A DNA stretch of 64,000 bases from Diplocarpon mali (lineage: Eukaryota > Ascomycota > Leotiomycetes > Helotiales > Drepanopezizaceae), in contig JAENRP010000060.1 of the NCBI GenBank assembly GCA_024741835.1, positions 76,087 to 140,086 on the forward strand. Reading direction: 5' to 3'. Positions 10,337 to 22,842 of this stretch are shown here, one piece after another (within the stretch, counting starts at the first letter, position 1; each line of letters opens with the position of its first letter). The notes below the pieces were generated by a model. The model was given only the letters and a program-made list of their open reading frames with translations. It was not told the DNA's origin and ran no database searches. The position numbers and the translations under genes were made by a program.

Positions 10337-13320
10337 ATGGCCTCAGTCATGATGTCTGATGCTGTTTCTGACATGGGAATGTCTAGCAGACACGGAACCC
10401 CTAAACGCGCAGTGCAAAGAGGCTCCTCAGCTAGGCCAAGGGGTCCACCGTCAGAAAGTGTTGCGCCTCAGAGTGACGATGAGGGGTTTGCAGATGATCA
10501 GATACCGCGAGGAACTGGGCGGCCGAGGCCTAAAGATCGCGCTGTTCCTCGTGTTGAGGATGCGATCGGTCAATATGTTCAGATTAACTTCGAAGAGTTT
10601 CTTGAGGGGTAAGTACCAACTCTAACAATCGCAACGGCTTCCTAACACGTCCTAGGTTTATTGAAGAGCCATCCGCATCTGGAGCGCCCCCTTCCAGTGC
10701 CGTGACGACAGATAAATACTATATTGCGCAGATCCACGGATTGAGGACTTATCAGCTTTCCACGCTCTATGTTGACTACACGCATCTCTCTCAATACAAG
10801 GGTGGCGCGCTGGCAGAAGGAATTGTGGAGGAGTACTACAGATTCTTACCATTCTTGACCAAGGGCTTACACAACATTATCGCAAAATACGAACCACGCT
10901 ACTTCCGTGACCATCGTCAGCCAACTGCTTCCAGTAACCAGACCTCCTCCGGTGCCAGCAACGCTGCCTCGGCTAGCCAGTCTGACTTCCAAGGAAACAA
11001 GACAACTAACCAGCAGACTGATAAGCTGTTTGCTTTGGCCTTCTATAACTTACCCCTCGTATCTCGAGTCCGTCATTTGAGGACCGCAAACATTGGGCAG
11101 CTTCTTTCGATCTCGGGTACTGTCACGAGAACCTCAGAAGTTAGACCCGAGCTTTCGCTAGCTACATTCACCTGTGAAGCTTGCAGAAGCGCCATTCCGA
11201 ACATCGAGCAGACCTTCCGATATACCGAGCCGGCACAATGCCCAAACGAAACCTGCGCGAATCGTTTGGCATGGCGGCTAGACATCCGACAGAGCACGTT
11301 TGTAGATTGGCAGAAGGTCCGTGTTCAAGAAAACAGTTCCGAGATACCCACAGGGAGCATGCCACGGACAATAGATGTCATTTTGCGAGGAGAGATTGTG
11401 GATCGAGCCAAAGCTGGAGAGAAATGTATCTTCACTGGTGCATTGATTGTAGTTCCGGATGTTAGTCAACTTGGCCTTCCAGGTGTGCGCCCAACAGCTG
11501 TTCGAGAGAACCAAAATAGATCTGGGGATGCTAGCGGAGTGACGGGCCTCAAGGCTCTCGGTGTTCGAGATCTTACCTACAGGCTGGCTTTCTTGGCCTG
11601 TATGGTAACTCCAGATACGTCCACGACCGGATCAGCTGTAAGCCAGCAGCTGAACGGCCAGTCGCACAACATCCTCGCTTCTCTCAACCAGACGGCTCCA
11701 ATCGATCCCAACGAGCCTGGAGACCATGCCCAAGAAGCTGTGCTTGCATCGATGACCCATGCCGAAATCGAGGATCTCCGAAAGATGGTTCACAGTGATC
11801 ACATTTACTCTCGACTCGTCAACTCTCTTGCACCTATGGTTTATGGTCATGAGATTGTGAAGAAGGGGCTGCTGCTCCAACTCATGGGTGGTCTAAGCAA
11901 GACAACTCCCGAGGGAATGTCGCTTCGTGGCGATATCAACATCTGTATTGTTGGTGATCCTTCAACTTCGAAATCTCAGTTCTTAAAGTACATCTGCTCT
12001 TTTTTGCCCCGCGCCGTCTACACGTCTGGAAAGGCCTCTTCCGCTGCTGGTCTTACGGCTGCCGTGGTCAAGGATGAAGAGACGGGCGAGTTTACAATCG
12101 AAGCCGGAGCTTTGATGCTGGCAGACAATGGCATTTGTGCCATTGACGAGTTTGACAAGATGGACATCAGTGATCAGGTTGCGATCCACGAAGCTATGGA
12201 ACAGCAGACTATCTCCATCGCCAAGGCTGGTATCCAGGCTACTCTGAACGCTAGGACCTCAATATTGGCTGCAGCAAATCCAGTTGGAGGTCGATATAAC
12301 CGGAAAACCACACTTCGAGCCAACATCAACATGTCTGCTCCTATCATGTCTCGTTTCGATCTGTTTTTCGTGATCCTGGACGAGTGCAACGAGACTGTCG
12401 ATCGACACCTGGCTGAACACATTGTTGGCATTCACCAACTTCGTGACGAAGCTGTCCAGCCCGAGTTCACTACTGAGCAACTTCAACGGTATATCCGATT
12501 TGCGAAGACCTTCAAGCCAGAGTTCACCCCGGAAGCTAGAGAAATACTCGTCCAGAAGTACAAAGAGCTCAGGAGCGATGATGCTCAGGGGGGTATCGGA
12601 AGAAACAGCTACAGAATCACCGTCCGACAACTCGAGTCCATGATCCGACTTTCTGAAGCTATCGCAAAGGCCAATTGTGTCGAGGAAATTACTCCAATCA
12701 TGGTCATCGAAGCGTTCAATCTACTACGACAAAGTATTATCTCAGTAGAGAAAGACGATGTAGATGTCGACGAGGATGAGGAAGATGTCTTGGGTCCTAA
12801 CGGTAACAGCGGAGATATCGACGCTGACTCTCCCATGGGTGACATAAATGACGTGGGCGAGGATAGAGAGGCTGGACAGGCTGGTGCTGCCGGCGCCAAT
12901 GGCAGCACTCCAGCCCCAGCCAACGGAGAGCGACCGAAGACAAAGATCACCTACGACAAATACATCAGCGTTGTCAATTTGCTCGTGCAAAGAGTCAACG
13001 AAGACGAACTATCACAAGGAGAGGGTGTCAATGGCGATACCCTCGTCCAATGGTACCTAGAACAGAAGGAGGACGAGCTAGCAGGGGAAGACGACTATCA
13101 TGCGGAGATGGCATTAACAAAGAAGATCATCAAGAGAATGGTCAAGGTACACGCATCTTCTACGTGACACAACACCACGTACTAACAGCTTTGATAGGAG
13201 AATATCTTGATGGCGATTCGAGGCCAAGGATTAGTTGGCGAAGATGGTGAGGGTACTTCGAGTGCGGCGGAGCAGGTCGTTTACGTGCTCCATCCCAACT
13301 GCGCCGTGGAAGAGTACTGA
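10337..13320 (+). CDS. MCM6: DNA replication licensing factor Mcm6
   Basis: Subunit of the hexameric MCM2-7 replicative helicase. Exons 10337-10608, 10656-13146, 13198-13320; 961 residues. Order: Ser/Arg/Pro-rich N-terminal tail; N-terminal domain with a zinc ribbon (C264, C267, C286, C291); the Mcm6-typical stretch FYNLPLVSRVRHLRTANIG; AAA+ core with Walker A GDPSTSKS (524-531), Walker B IDEFDKMD (587-594) and arginine finger SRFD (656-659); an acidic linker (about 780-800, DDVDVDEDEEDV); and a winged-helix C-terminus ending VLHPNCAVEEY. Intron 1 is 47 bp; intron 2 (13147-13197, 51 bp) has a good ACTAAC branch site. The AAA+ insert and zinc spacing point to Mcm6 rather than Mcm4 or Mcm7. Confidence 0.95.
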
Positions 13321-14376
13321 ATGTGATATATGAGGTGTATTGTTTACGAATTTATGCGGACGGACGACTGGTGCGGGGCTGGGAATGGATTACTTGATTT
13401 CTGGTCGGGATTAGGGTGTATGGCGCTCCTTGTTCTCAGAGCTCGACAACTGTCTGCTATGAATTATTTAATGGAATCCTTTTCCCCTTTCCAGCTACGC
13501 GGCGTGTCCCTCGCAGTTATGCCCGTTTAGATGATATTCTTCTGCTCGTTTCACCTCACGTATCTGCGCTCGTACTACTAGTACTTTGAAATCACATTGC
13601 ACGGTATGATCGAATCCGAAACAGGGTCGGACTACGTACAAATACTGCTCCAAACTTTCCAAGCTCGTCAAGGTAGGGTCGGCTCTCGTCCAAACGCTGC
13701 TGGGGGTAGTGGCTGGGCTCGTGCTGGGTACCATGCAAGACGGCAACGTGCATCGAGCCGAGTCTTTGAAAGGGGGGGGGGAGTCTGGGGGATATGTCAG
13801 TGAGTGGTGTTGAGCAATAATATGCTGTTGAATGTGACGTATAATAATTCGCAGGACAGCTGGTCGCTGGGCCATCTGCTCAAGGGGTTGGGGGAAGCGA
13901 TTCGCGGAATGTTCACCCGATACCTTCATGACAATGCTCCGGTCCCTGTCTCGCTCGCTCCCGAGCATCAAGGATGCATTCAGAACAGGAACCCCCACGT
14001 GAGAAGCAAGTCGTGGAGTTCACGAAGCGACAGTCACACGACGATGCTCTCCAGTCCAGCGTCGCGCCGCACTCGGGATCTTCTTCTCGGGTGCCACGGC
14101 GACGTGCCAGAGCCATGTGCACTCCCCACTCGTGTAATACAGCAGACGGGCTTTGCTTATCTCGCCTGCTTACCTGCCCTCTGCTCCAATCTTGCTCTTA
14201 TCTCTCGTCTCGGAGCGCTGGGTGACGGGCCCCTTATCATCTTTGCAGTAGGTAAATCATGCTCGCCCCCTCGCGGAGATGGTTTTGCCTTCCGCTGCCT
14301 TTTGTTTACTCTCGTATCATTTTCTTGGTTCTGCGAGGAGGTCCGGAGAAAGCTGCGAGCATTTCTCTTCTCTATC
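13321..14376. other. Spacer MCM6 / MFS transporter
   Basis: About 1.06 kb holding the MCM6 3' UTR and the transporter promoter. A nine-G run sits around 13771-13780. A plus-strand frame opens at 13804 and reads into the transporter exon, but its sequence before 14377 shows no membrane or family features, so I treat it as untranslated. Confidence 0.4.
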
Positions 14377-16350
14377 ATGTTCACGAAAATCATGAGACGG
14401 TTGGCTGCCAATCAAGATGCGAGCTCAGCTCTCCTGCCCGCGACCCTCATCATGACGTTGGGCTCCTTTGGAGCAATCCTTTATTCCAGCGCCCATGTAT
14501 ACTTGATCGAGCAAGCAGTCTGCAGGGAACACTACGCCTCTCTTGAAAATCTTCCTCCTAAAGAGGGTGGTTTGATGGATGAGTCGAGCTGCAAGATTCC
14601 CCAGATTCAATCGCATGTGGCTAGCATCTACGGTCTGTACAAAATGCTGACCTACGTTCCTGGTGAGTTGCGATCCAAGGCCACAAATGTTTGAGCATCG
14701 AGCGGCTGAGTGATAACCAGCCCTGTTTTTGGCTGGACCGTATGGTAATACAGCAAGGAGAATAGGGAAGAAACCGATTATGCTAGTGAACATGGCGAGT
14801 CTAATGACGTCTGGAATCTTCTTCGCCGCCGTTTGTATGTCAAAATCTGGCGAGCCTGGAGATAATCTGCTGATGGGTTTCTGAGGCTATTGCCACCGGC
14901 GGTTCGACATGAGATGGATATACCTGGCTCCTTTCTTTGACATTGCGGGCGGAGGCTGGTTGGTGCTCCCCGATTCTTTGTTTCCATTCCGATCGTGTCT
15001 CAGGCTTCAGATATATTTTGCTTTTGATTATGCTTCAAGGCTGCTGAACCGGCCTTAGCGCTCTCGAGAACGGCTGGAATAGGCAGTACTGACTCCAAAC
15101 CCGTCCTCAAGGATCATTAGGTCATCGTTCACTTACGCCTATATCTCGGAGAGTGTGAATCAGAAACGACTGTGGGACAGTCCAACGCCTACCTATGATA
15201 TCTGCTACTGACTCAGGCCAGGAGTGATGTTTTGTACAAGCTTAGTGCCGCACAGATGGTTGTGTCTTTCCTGGGCATGTGGCTGAGCTCTTTGCTTCTG
15301 CGAGAGAACGTCGTATGTATACCTTCGCCTAATCTGCCTGATGTTCAGATACCGTCTCAGGATTGCTTCCTTGGATCTGAGATCTCCAGACGCATCCCAA
15401 ATCATGAAATCAAGAGTACTCAAGAATCATGGCTAATATGGTTGAAGTGGCTGCAAATATTTGTCGGATTCGTAGCCCTCACTATCTCAATCCCTGTGTG
15501 TTTTCTGTTTCCTCAGCCAGTCCAGAAAAACGCAATTGAAGCTTCAGACTCGGCGTATGACAGCGATTCTGCCCAAGAGTGCACCGAAACCTCGTCGCTA
15601 TTGAAGGTGCCCCCAATGGTGCCTCTGGCCATCGAGCCGGAAGAGGGCACGATCTGGATCGTCCTCAGCGGCCTGACAAAAAGCACTCTGCAGTCTCTGT
15701 GCCTGTTTCGAGAAATGGTTTACTCCACAGGCCTCTCTCAGATGACCTGGCTCGCTTTCTTCATGTTCCGAGCGGGCACAAGTATCGATGTTCTCCTCGT
15801 TCAATGGCCGTCTATCACACATGGATGGGTTATAGCTCAGGTCAATGCCATTACTGCCTACGAGATGTCAATTGCCTCGGCTACTCTGCTGGTGCTCCCA
15901 GCCCTGTCACACCGGTTTTTGAAACCTCGCCTGGGAGGTTCTATCTTAGAGGTCGATCTCTTCGTCACGAAGATCAGCACACTGGCGCACTCAGTGGGCA
16001 TAGTGGCTATGGGATTCGCGCCGGGCAGATTTAGCTATATTTTGGGGATCACTGTTTGGAAAGTGGGATTCGGAATGACGGATGCGCTGAGAAGTTATGT
16101 TACGGGGTTGGCGACGAGTACTGAGCAGGTCGAGCAGTTGTATTTGGGAATCGGAACGGTAGAAATGCTTGCAGGTATCATCGCCACTGCATCGTGGTCG
16201 GGAATATTTTCCCAAGTCGTAGGGAAGGGATACCTGTTGACGCGTTTGCCATTTGTGGGAAGTTCAGTGGTCTTTCTTGGGTGCCTCGCTTGTATATGCG
16301 CATTGGGCAGGTTTGATTGCCAGAAACAGAAAAGTAGCGACGAGTTATAA
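14377..16350 (+). CDS. Major facilitator superfamily transporter
   Basis: Polytopic membrane transporter, substrate unknown. Five exons: 14377-14662, 14721-14834, 14886-14958, 15121-15171, 15222-16350; 550 residues. The joins recover MFS features: LTYVPALFLAGPYGNTARRIGKKP is the cytoplasmic loop between helices 2 and 3 (G-x3-D/N-R-x-G-R-K-type motif A, degenerate). A GGG-containing helix 5 continues to SSFTYAYISESV, then KLSAAQMVVSFLGMWLSSLLL (helix 6). A hydrophilic acidic loop (about 255-300) separates two six-helix halves. Start taken at 14377 (MFTKIM); the second Met at 14392 is equally possible. The 162-bp third intron (14959-15120) and exon 4 of 51 nt are my inference from frame continuity and could be off by small amounts. 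The family resembles fungal drug/metabolite efflux pumps, but no biosynthetic genes flank it. Confidence 0.75.
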
Positions 16351-17606
16351 TGCTAATCTTGTTCGGGGTCGATCTGGGCATCATAACAGGCGGACGCTTT
16401 TATACTTTGAAAACATGTTGACATTAGCATATAGCCTAGCTTATTAGATTCGACGGGCGTTTTGCAAATCATGACTCTCGCGGATTACAGGGAACAAGGC
16501 TCGACCGTACTGTAAGTCGACGAATTGCTTGCTCCCCCTGCACAATACATATTCTTTTCAAGTTTTTGCCTCGCAGAGCTCCGGAGCCATGTTGGCATCA
16601 GGGGCTCGCCATCAGCGATTTTGCCATCAACCCCCAACGGCGCCTTATGAAGTATCGCACTGTAGCTTTGTCCACTCGTTCTAGCCGTAGCGATCGTTGT
16701 AATCCGCGTTTCTCGTATATTCGATACTGGTCCTGACTTAAACCCCGCCTCCTACAGTATACTTTCAGCCCTGTCCGAGAAAGATCACCAATCAAGCAAT
16801 TAGAAGGTGTAGGGTCTCACCACTTCTTCCTGGCGCGACTGAATAGTTGTAGTTCTCTTTCGTGCTAGCCTTCTTCGCGGCCTCACTCCTGGAGAATACA
16901 GCTTTCCATTTCAAGCCACCGAAAATGGCCGTCGCACCGAAGAATGTTGCAATCAGGAGAGAAGTCCGCTGGCGCCTGTGTAAAAATCGATCATTAACAA
17001 CTGATTCTTACTCTAGGCCCGGTGAGCTCTCTTGGTGTTTTCTACGTAGCTCGAATTGTGACATACTGGAAAATCGAGCGTGGTGCCATTGCCGTAACGT
17101 GATGCAGACTTAACCGATGGATGCGAATGTTTCAGATCTGGACTCCAAATCTTGAGATCGAATTGTGCAGTTGAAATTTTGTGGTTGTTCTCCCGATGGA
17201 GTGTCGTTGGGAAGGATGTGGAGGGGCGTACGAAGGCTAGCATTTCCCCACATTTTGACTCCAGGAAATACGTAATAAGGTAAGCTTTGACACTTAACCA
17301 TACGTGGTAAAGCGTGGATTTTCTTCTGTAGGTACGGTACTGTGTACAGGGGGGCGTAGATCATGTCACCGCCCTTCTCATAACTCCAATTCTGCCTCGT
17401 GTAAAACTAGTGAAGGCAGAAAAAGGCGGTGACATGACTTTGCCCCAGTAACGTTCTGTTGGAGTACAACTCCAAGTTTCTCATTTGAGGATTCGTGGGA
17501 GGCACAAACCCCAATGATATGGACCCTTAGCAACGGATCCTGTCTCGAGTGCGTGTTGAGATGATAGAAAAGAATATCTTCCGCTTTCTAGGCAGACCAA
17601 TGTAAG
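16351..17606. other. Spacer downstream of MFS transporter, no gene seen
   Basis: 1.26 kb with only short, scrambled frames on both strands. I see no conserved domain, tRNA or clear repeat. Confidence 0.4.
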
Positions 17607-17855
17607 TCAAGCAGCTTTGTACATCTTGTTTTTCGTCTTTTCTTGATTCTTCTCGCTTTCTTCTATTTCATATTCAAGAGGCTCAGCGGCACCAATGGCC
17701 GTCAGAAAGAATTTTCCTCTCGTCCAGCCTTCACCCAAAGGAGTGGTGGATGTAACTTCAAAATAAACATTGCCCATCTCTGTCACATTATATTGTATTG
17801 ACCGCATGAATCTCCCTGACAACTTTAGCAGTGCCCAATCATTAAGTGGTTCCAT
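17607..17855 (-). CDS. Small unrecognised open reading frame (82 aa)
   Basis: MEPLNDWALL...KMYKAA. The middle is mixed and globular-looking (GNVYFEVTST, RGKFFLTAIG) and the tail is charged (IEESEKNQEKTKNK). I recognise no family. No splice partner is obvious upstream. It could be an exon remnant, or chance in an AT-balanced spacer; included because its composition looks protein-like. Confidence 0.2.
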   Translation of the reverse strand: MEPLNDWALLKLSGRFMRSIQYNVTEMGNVYFEVTSTTPLGEGWTRGKFFLTAIGAAEPLEYEIEESEKNQEKTKNKMYKAA

Positions 17856-18524
17856 TTAGGATACCTAGACCTATTTCGAAGCATCTGAGGCTCGTTATGA
17901 TGATCTGGTCGTGTGCAATGGCTTGCTTATGCTGTATTTACATGTGACATGTGGAGGCTGCTCTTACTGCTTGTGCTGTTTTGCGGCTCTTTGAAAATGT
18001 CTTACAAGAGCCGTGATGTCATTATATAGACTTTAAAATTATTCATTCCTATAGTGGTTTTTGAAATGTCTTATTGAAGTTCCAGTGTCGAACATCCAAT
18101 ATTTGCCCTTTGGTTTTCCTCACATATGCACAACACCTTGGAGACATTTCGGCACGCCAAATTCGTGCGTCGATGTCGTGTTCTAGTTAACTTCTCTGTC
18201 GCAGGCTTACATGTTTTATTCTTGAAGCCCCTAGGTGATAGGCTGCTGCCCATAGTTGTTCCACTCCCTCCACTCTGGTTGGCAGGGATTATTATTCATT
18301 TGCACTTTCTGGTCGCGGCTGATGGCTTCCACCCTGCAGAACAAATGTGGAACTGTAACGATGTTTCTAGTTTCAAGTGACGAGTAAAGTCCTTGGTATC
18401 GCTTATAATCTCGGAATCTTCTCCTGGAATTCCACCATGATGCCGTCAAGGATTTAAACCCTGATTCCTCTGTATCAAAGTTCCCTTCCTCAGCGATCAC
18501 CTCGCACTGTTCAGCTCGGCCAAG
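17856..18524. other. Spacer before Clr5-domain gene
   Basis: About 670 bp of AT-rich sequence. Presumed promoter of the Clr5-domain gene; no coding sequence recognised. Confidence 0.4.
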
Positions 18525-19151
18525 ATGTCTCTAAATACTATACATGCAGATTCTTCATCCAATGGTTGTGAAATCCCGCCCAGTTCTTTGAGATATTCAA
18601 CTAGAGCCAGGAATGACCAGAAGTGGGACGCTTGGAAACAAGAAATTTATAGATTCTACATTGAAGAAGACAACACTCTGGATGCTACTATAGCGATGAT
18701 CGAGTCAAGCAGTGACTTCAAGGCAAGGTCAGGCAATATGCCTGAAGTTTAAAATCTCGCTGCAATAACTAATGTCGATGGTGCAGTCCTCGAAAGTGGA
18801 AGATGAAGCTTAAGGAGTGGAGATTTGAAAAGAATCTTTCCAAGCGAGACATGGAAGTCATTGTCGCCAAAGCTCGCAAACGAGCATGGGACGAAAGCAA
18901 AGAAACTGTCTTTTTCTACGGCTCGACTCCGATTCGACCAGAAAGAATTGAGAACTTCAAAAAGCGAAAGACTGGTAAGCATGTTGTATCTTCAAGAGCG
19001 AGTACGTCTCAATCGGCGGTTCTCAACGAGAAAGCGCTCTAAAGCTCATATAGACACTCCCGAAAATGTCACCTACCGGACACCGAGTCCAAAATGCTAC
19101 CCCGATAACCTTGCCTGCGATCTTTCGGATATAAATCTGAATCATAATTAA
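18525..19151 (+). CDS. Clr5-domain protein (putative DNA-binding regulator)
   Basis: The Clr5 domain (named from fission yeast Clr5) is a helical DNA-binding-like domain common in filamentous ascomycetes. Exons 18525-18727, 18787-18974, 19054-19151; 162 residues. The domain runs about 33-83: KWDAWKQEIYRFYIEEDNTL, then ATIAMIESSSDFKASPRKWK and MKLKEWRFEKNLSKRDM. The SPRKW junction across intron 1 is the family's usual form. The tail is basic (RKRAWDESKETVFFYG...KKRKT) and then Pro/Asn-rich, ending in LSDINLNHN. The third exon depends on a GTAAGC donor at 18975 and TAG acceptor at 19053; without that splice the frame would end at 19042. Short for the family, whose members often have long C-terminal regions. 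Target genes unknown. Confidence 0.7.
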
Positions 19152-21673
19152 ATTTCGACCGGCAACAGCCATTTATGAATACTCCCAGCTCCATACCATT
19201 TTGTACAGAAATATCTTCTGTCCCCAAATGAATCGCCATGTTCCTGAAACAGGAAACAACGAAACATATTCGAAAAGCCCTCCTTGATCACCGTCCCGAG
19301 CAGCGACTCCGTTATAGTTCATATCGTGCCGGCTGCATCGACCTTTCACAAGGAGCTGAAGATCAAGATTCGAGACAGTTTGTCCATCGCGCGCCCGAAG
19401 AAATTTTTTGTTACCTGGGGCTGTCGTTCAACTAATGGCGAAGTCGTCGCGGCAGAATCCAATTGCTGTGTCGATCTGCCAAATTTGAGCTCGGGCTTGT
19501 ATTTTCAAGAGCGCCAGCGGTCCCAATCTGCTTCATTTGGACATTGCGAAGTACGATTTGGCCCTGGTCTATTGCTCGGTATCGTCAAGGACGATGAAAA
19601 CGCCACATTCACTATCTAGAATCCGCATAGAGCTGCAGAACTGACTACCAACTTATGATAGGTAAATCGTATTTAGAACACAGGAAGCTAGAAGGCTCTT
19701 CGACAGAAATTAGACTTAATACAACATTGTCTTCGAGATTATTTTCGAGGTGAAAATTGCTGCTGTTATAAAGACTTGGCAGGAATGTTAAATACGCAAA
19801 TATTTGAAATGAAGATGGAGATTTCTTACCTCTTCTCGCAATATGACGTGCTGGCCGAACAAAGAGCCATATTACGTTACACAACACAAAAACACTGCTA
19901 TATCATCGGCATACTCAGCTCTGATCTCCTACACGGAGCACTTGATCTCGATCTGCTACTTGAGATATAGCATTTAGCTTCGCAGGGGTATCTACTACGG
20001 TCTCAATGCTTAGCTAAACCGATCTAGACTCTGGGTAAGACAAGAGGTCCTGAGGACCGCCCTCCGAAGTTCACTCCGGCCCTTGAATTTAAGCGAGAAA
20101 AACAAGCTGGGAAGGGGCAGGACAGAGTCAGTGGCTTTCACATCAAGTCAAGAGGCCCGAAGATATCTGCATACCTGACTACCTATAGATAGAAACATAT
20201 GGATATGTATCCAAGTAGTCCTAGTTAGGTATGAACGATTTAACACCGTCAGTTGCGAAGAGCTCCACGGCGTTAGCTTGCTGAATCTAAAACGAACAAA
20301 AAAAATTGCAAAGAAGCTACTACTCGCTGGCCGTCTTCTGCTCCAGAGGAGACGCATACTATTATTTCCAAATCTAGTTTTTTTTATAATCCAGAAGAGA
20401 ATTAAAACTTTTCGCCGGGTGGTATCGACGTAATTTCGAAACTTTTTGAATTCGAATGAAACAATTCCTTGCTCAACTTCATTCATGCAACCGCCCCCTC
20501 CGTCCCGTAACCCAGATAACCTAAGAATACTTGGATTGTAACGGCGGATTTACTCGTGCATAAGCTACTGTAGTATGGCCTGCAAGGGTCACTGGTTTAA
20601 TAACGGCAATGAGAAATGAACTGAAATCTTTATCTAGGTTGGCATTCCAAAGGATTTCTCCAGCTTCTGCTGGAAACACGGGCACTTGAAATCATAGCTT
20701 TCCAGAATATACTATTGCTCGCAATCCCTACGAGTGCATGACAGCTCCGCATTTGCTCAGTGAGTATGGTAGGTTATTATTAGAATAGATTTATAAATTG
20801 CCGGATAGTCCCGGCATAAGTCACGGCATAAGTGTAAGTGACATCAATGTTTTTCTTAGCCCTTATGTAGTTTCCCATCTAGATCTCACAAATACTGGGT
20901 ATATTATCCCTAATAGTGGGCTCGGTAGGAGACTGCGTCTTGTGATCAGATCAATTTTGGCGAGATCTTGGGTTCTAGCAATACGAGGATCAGCGAACAG
21001 CCCATGCATGGACAGATAGACTGAGAAAATTACAGAGACATTCAAATTATCAGAAATAGTAGTACTTGCTAGTCTCTTAGGTGAATCTAAACAGATAATC
21101 TTTTTGGCATTTCTCATAGAGCGCATTATCAGCCAGTGCAGGTGGGGCCTGCCCAGCCAAATAAGAAAATGCTGACCTTGGAGGGTGGGAGCTTGATTTA
21201 GTCCCTGTTACTGTTAGAGCTGAATGAGGAGACATCCCATATTTTGGTGGCCATCTGGGTATCATTGCTGTAACACGGAATGTACTAGAGGGATCTGTGA
21301 CGGTGATATGCAAGATAACAGTGCCAACCAGAATATAGGCTTGTACTTCAAAATTGCACAGAAATATAGCCCTTAGAGGGTGTTCTTCAAACCGAAAGAA
21401 GTCTGTCTCTCTCGCGAGAGGTGCGAAAGACAACAACGGTTGAAGCCCGACATGTAATAGCGCAGGCCCGACGAAGGAATCAGATATCACCACATTCGGA
21501 CTAGCGCAGAATGGGTTCTTGTACTTGATAATCATAGGCAAACAAAAACAATGGAAGAGGACCATACAGTAGCACGTCAGGATCGGAGTAAGATTCTAAG
21601 CCGTTTGCCGTTCGAGTAATGAAAGAGTTCGACGAGTGGTCCCGGCGTAAACATATATTGAACGATTTTGCAT
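19152..21673. other. Gene-poor spacer, AT-rich
   Basis: 2.5 kb. A plus-strand frame at 19284-19619 (111 aa, contains KIKIRDSLSIARPKKFFVTW) has protein-like composition and might be a remnant of, or a further exon for, the Clr5-domain gene; I could not link it. A minus-strand frame at 21565-21077 (162 aa) shows no recognisable domain. The stretch 19900-21100 is rich in short T/A runs, as in old mutated repeats, but I found no ends or transposase. Confidence 0.35.
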
Positions 21674-22624
21674 CTAAAAGATCTTGCTCAAAACCCTCTT
21701 CACTTGCTCTGGTTGATCTTCAGGCCCCTTTCTCGTCGCCACTTGGGTCTGCTTAAACTTCCGATGTCGTTCTCCAGTCTTTTTCCTATCCTTCGCAATG
21801 GCATCAACGCTCTCACCTGGCGTCTCTCCCATCTCCTTTCTGCATTTCGCAGCCTTCTTCGACTCCATACCTTCCAACATCTTAGCTCTTTCCACGTTCT
21901 GTACGAACTCCTTGTTTTCCTTCGTAGTCTTGCTGATTTCAGCTCTCATTCTGCTCGCTCGCTCAGCATTTTCGGAAGCAATCTGTTCAGTGAGATTGTT
22001 CCACTTGAAGCCCTTCAGGTATAGCAAATTCCATACGTCGTCATGGTAGTATGTGCCCTTCTTTCCTCCGATAGTCTTTGCGTTTAGGAGCTCGCAAACG
22101 TGCTTCGCATGGATCTTATTCACAAACTCAACCCAGCCGTCCACGAATGATCTTTTCTTGTTGCCTCCGTTACGCACTCGACGGGTATGCGATGCGGGAT
22201 CCTCTGGAGTCATGAAAATGCGATTGATGGGACCGTAGGGCTCGAGAAGTGATCGTAGTTTTTGAGGTTTCATGAAGGGCGGTATTCTGGATAAGTAGAC
22301 GACGCCGGATTTCTTGATAGCTGCAGCTGTTGCGACAAGATTCTTTTTCGTCAGAGGTTTCGATACGCCGGGAAGTTCTATATAATCATCTGATTGACGG
22401 GGCTTCTTCTTCGGATGCTCCAGATCTTTTGAATCTTTCTTTAAGAGCTTCGGGTCGGAATTGTCGTCAATTTCTTCATCGTCACTCACGTCTTTCTCGA
22501 CCTTCCTCCGCTTTGAACTCCTTCCGCCCTTCTTCAGCTCTTCAATTTCTGAGTCATAGCCCTGACTTTGGTCGTCATCGCTCTCGCTGGCATCGAGGAA
22601 CTCATTATGTTTACGTGTCGCCAT
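21674..22624 (-). CDS. ESF2: Pre-rRNA processing factor Esf2/ABT1 family
   Basis: Nucleolar RNA-binding protein of the small-subunit processome, needed for 18S rRNA processing (partner of the helicase Dbp8 in yeast). Single exon, 316 residues. The N-terminal ~80 residues are strongly acidic/basic (ASESDDDQS, KRRKVEKDVSDDEEIDD). An RRM spans about 107-205, starting GVVYLSRIPPFMKPQKLR and containing the family's insert NGGNKKRSFVDGWVEF. The tail HDDVWNLLYLKGFKWNNLTE is diagnostic for Esf2/ABT1, followed by a long basic helix. Starts 218 bp from ALDH on the opposite strand, so the two probably share a divergent promoter. Confidence 0.93.
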   Translation of the reverse strand: MATRKHNEFLDASESDDDQSQGYDSEIEELKKGGRSSKRRKVEKDVSDDEEIDDNSDPKLLKKDSKDLEHPKKKPRQSDDYIELPGVSKPLTKKNLVATAAAIKKSGVVYLSRIPPFMKPQKLRSLLEPYGPINRIFMTPEDPASHTRRVRNGGNKKRSFVDGWVEFVNKIHAKHVCELLNAKTIGGKKGTYYHDDVWNLLYLKGFKWNNLTEQIASENAERASRMRAEISKTTKENKEFVQNVERAKMLEGMESKKAAKCRKEMGETPGESVDAIAKDRKKTGERHRKFKQTQVATRKGPEDQPEQVKRVLSKIF

Positions 22625-22842
22625 TGTTGGAGGAATTTAATCTCTGGAGGTAGCCGACAGGACAAGGACGCTTTTTAGCGCCGCCAGACAAATAAAAATA
22701 ATAAGATTTGCGATGACAGCGCGGCACTACACCGGAGCGTGGCGGGGCACGTCACTTTTGAGCGGGCAGCTTCATCAGTAACCCACTTTGTTACAGAACA
22801 TTTTTCGCTACCCCTCATTACTTTACGTTCTCCAAAATCACC

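Noticed and set aside
13804..14376. Upstream extension of the MFS transporter frame
   Set aside because: No membrane segments or family similarity before 14377; includes a nine-G run region; treated as 5' flank.
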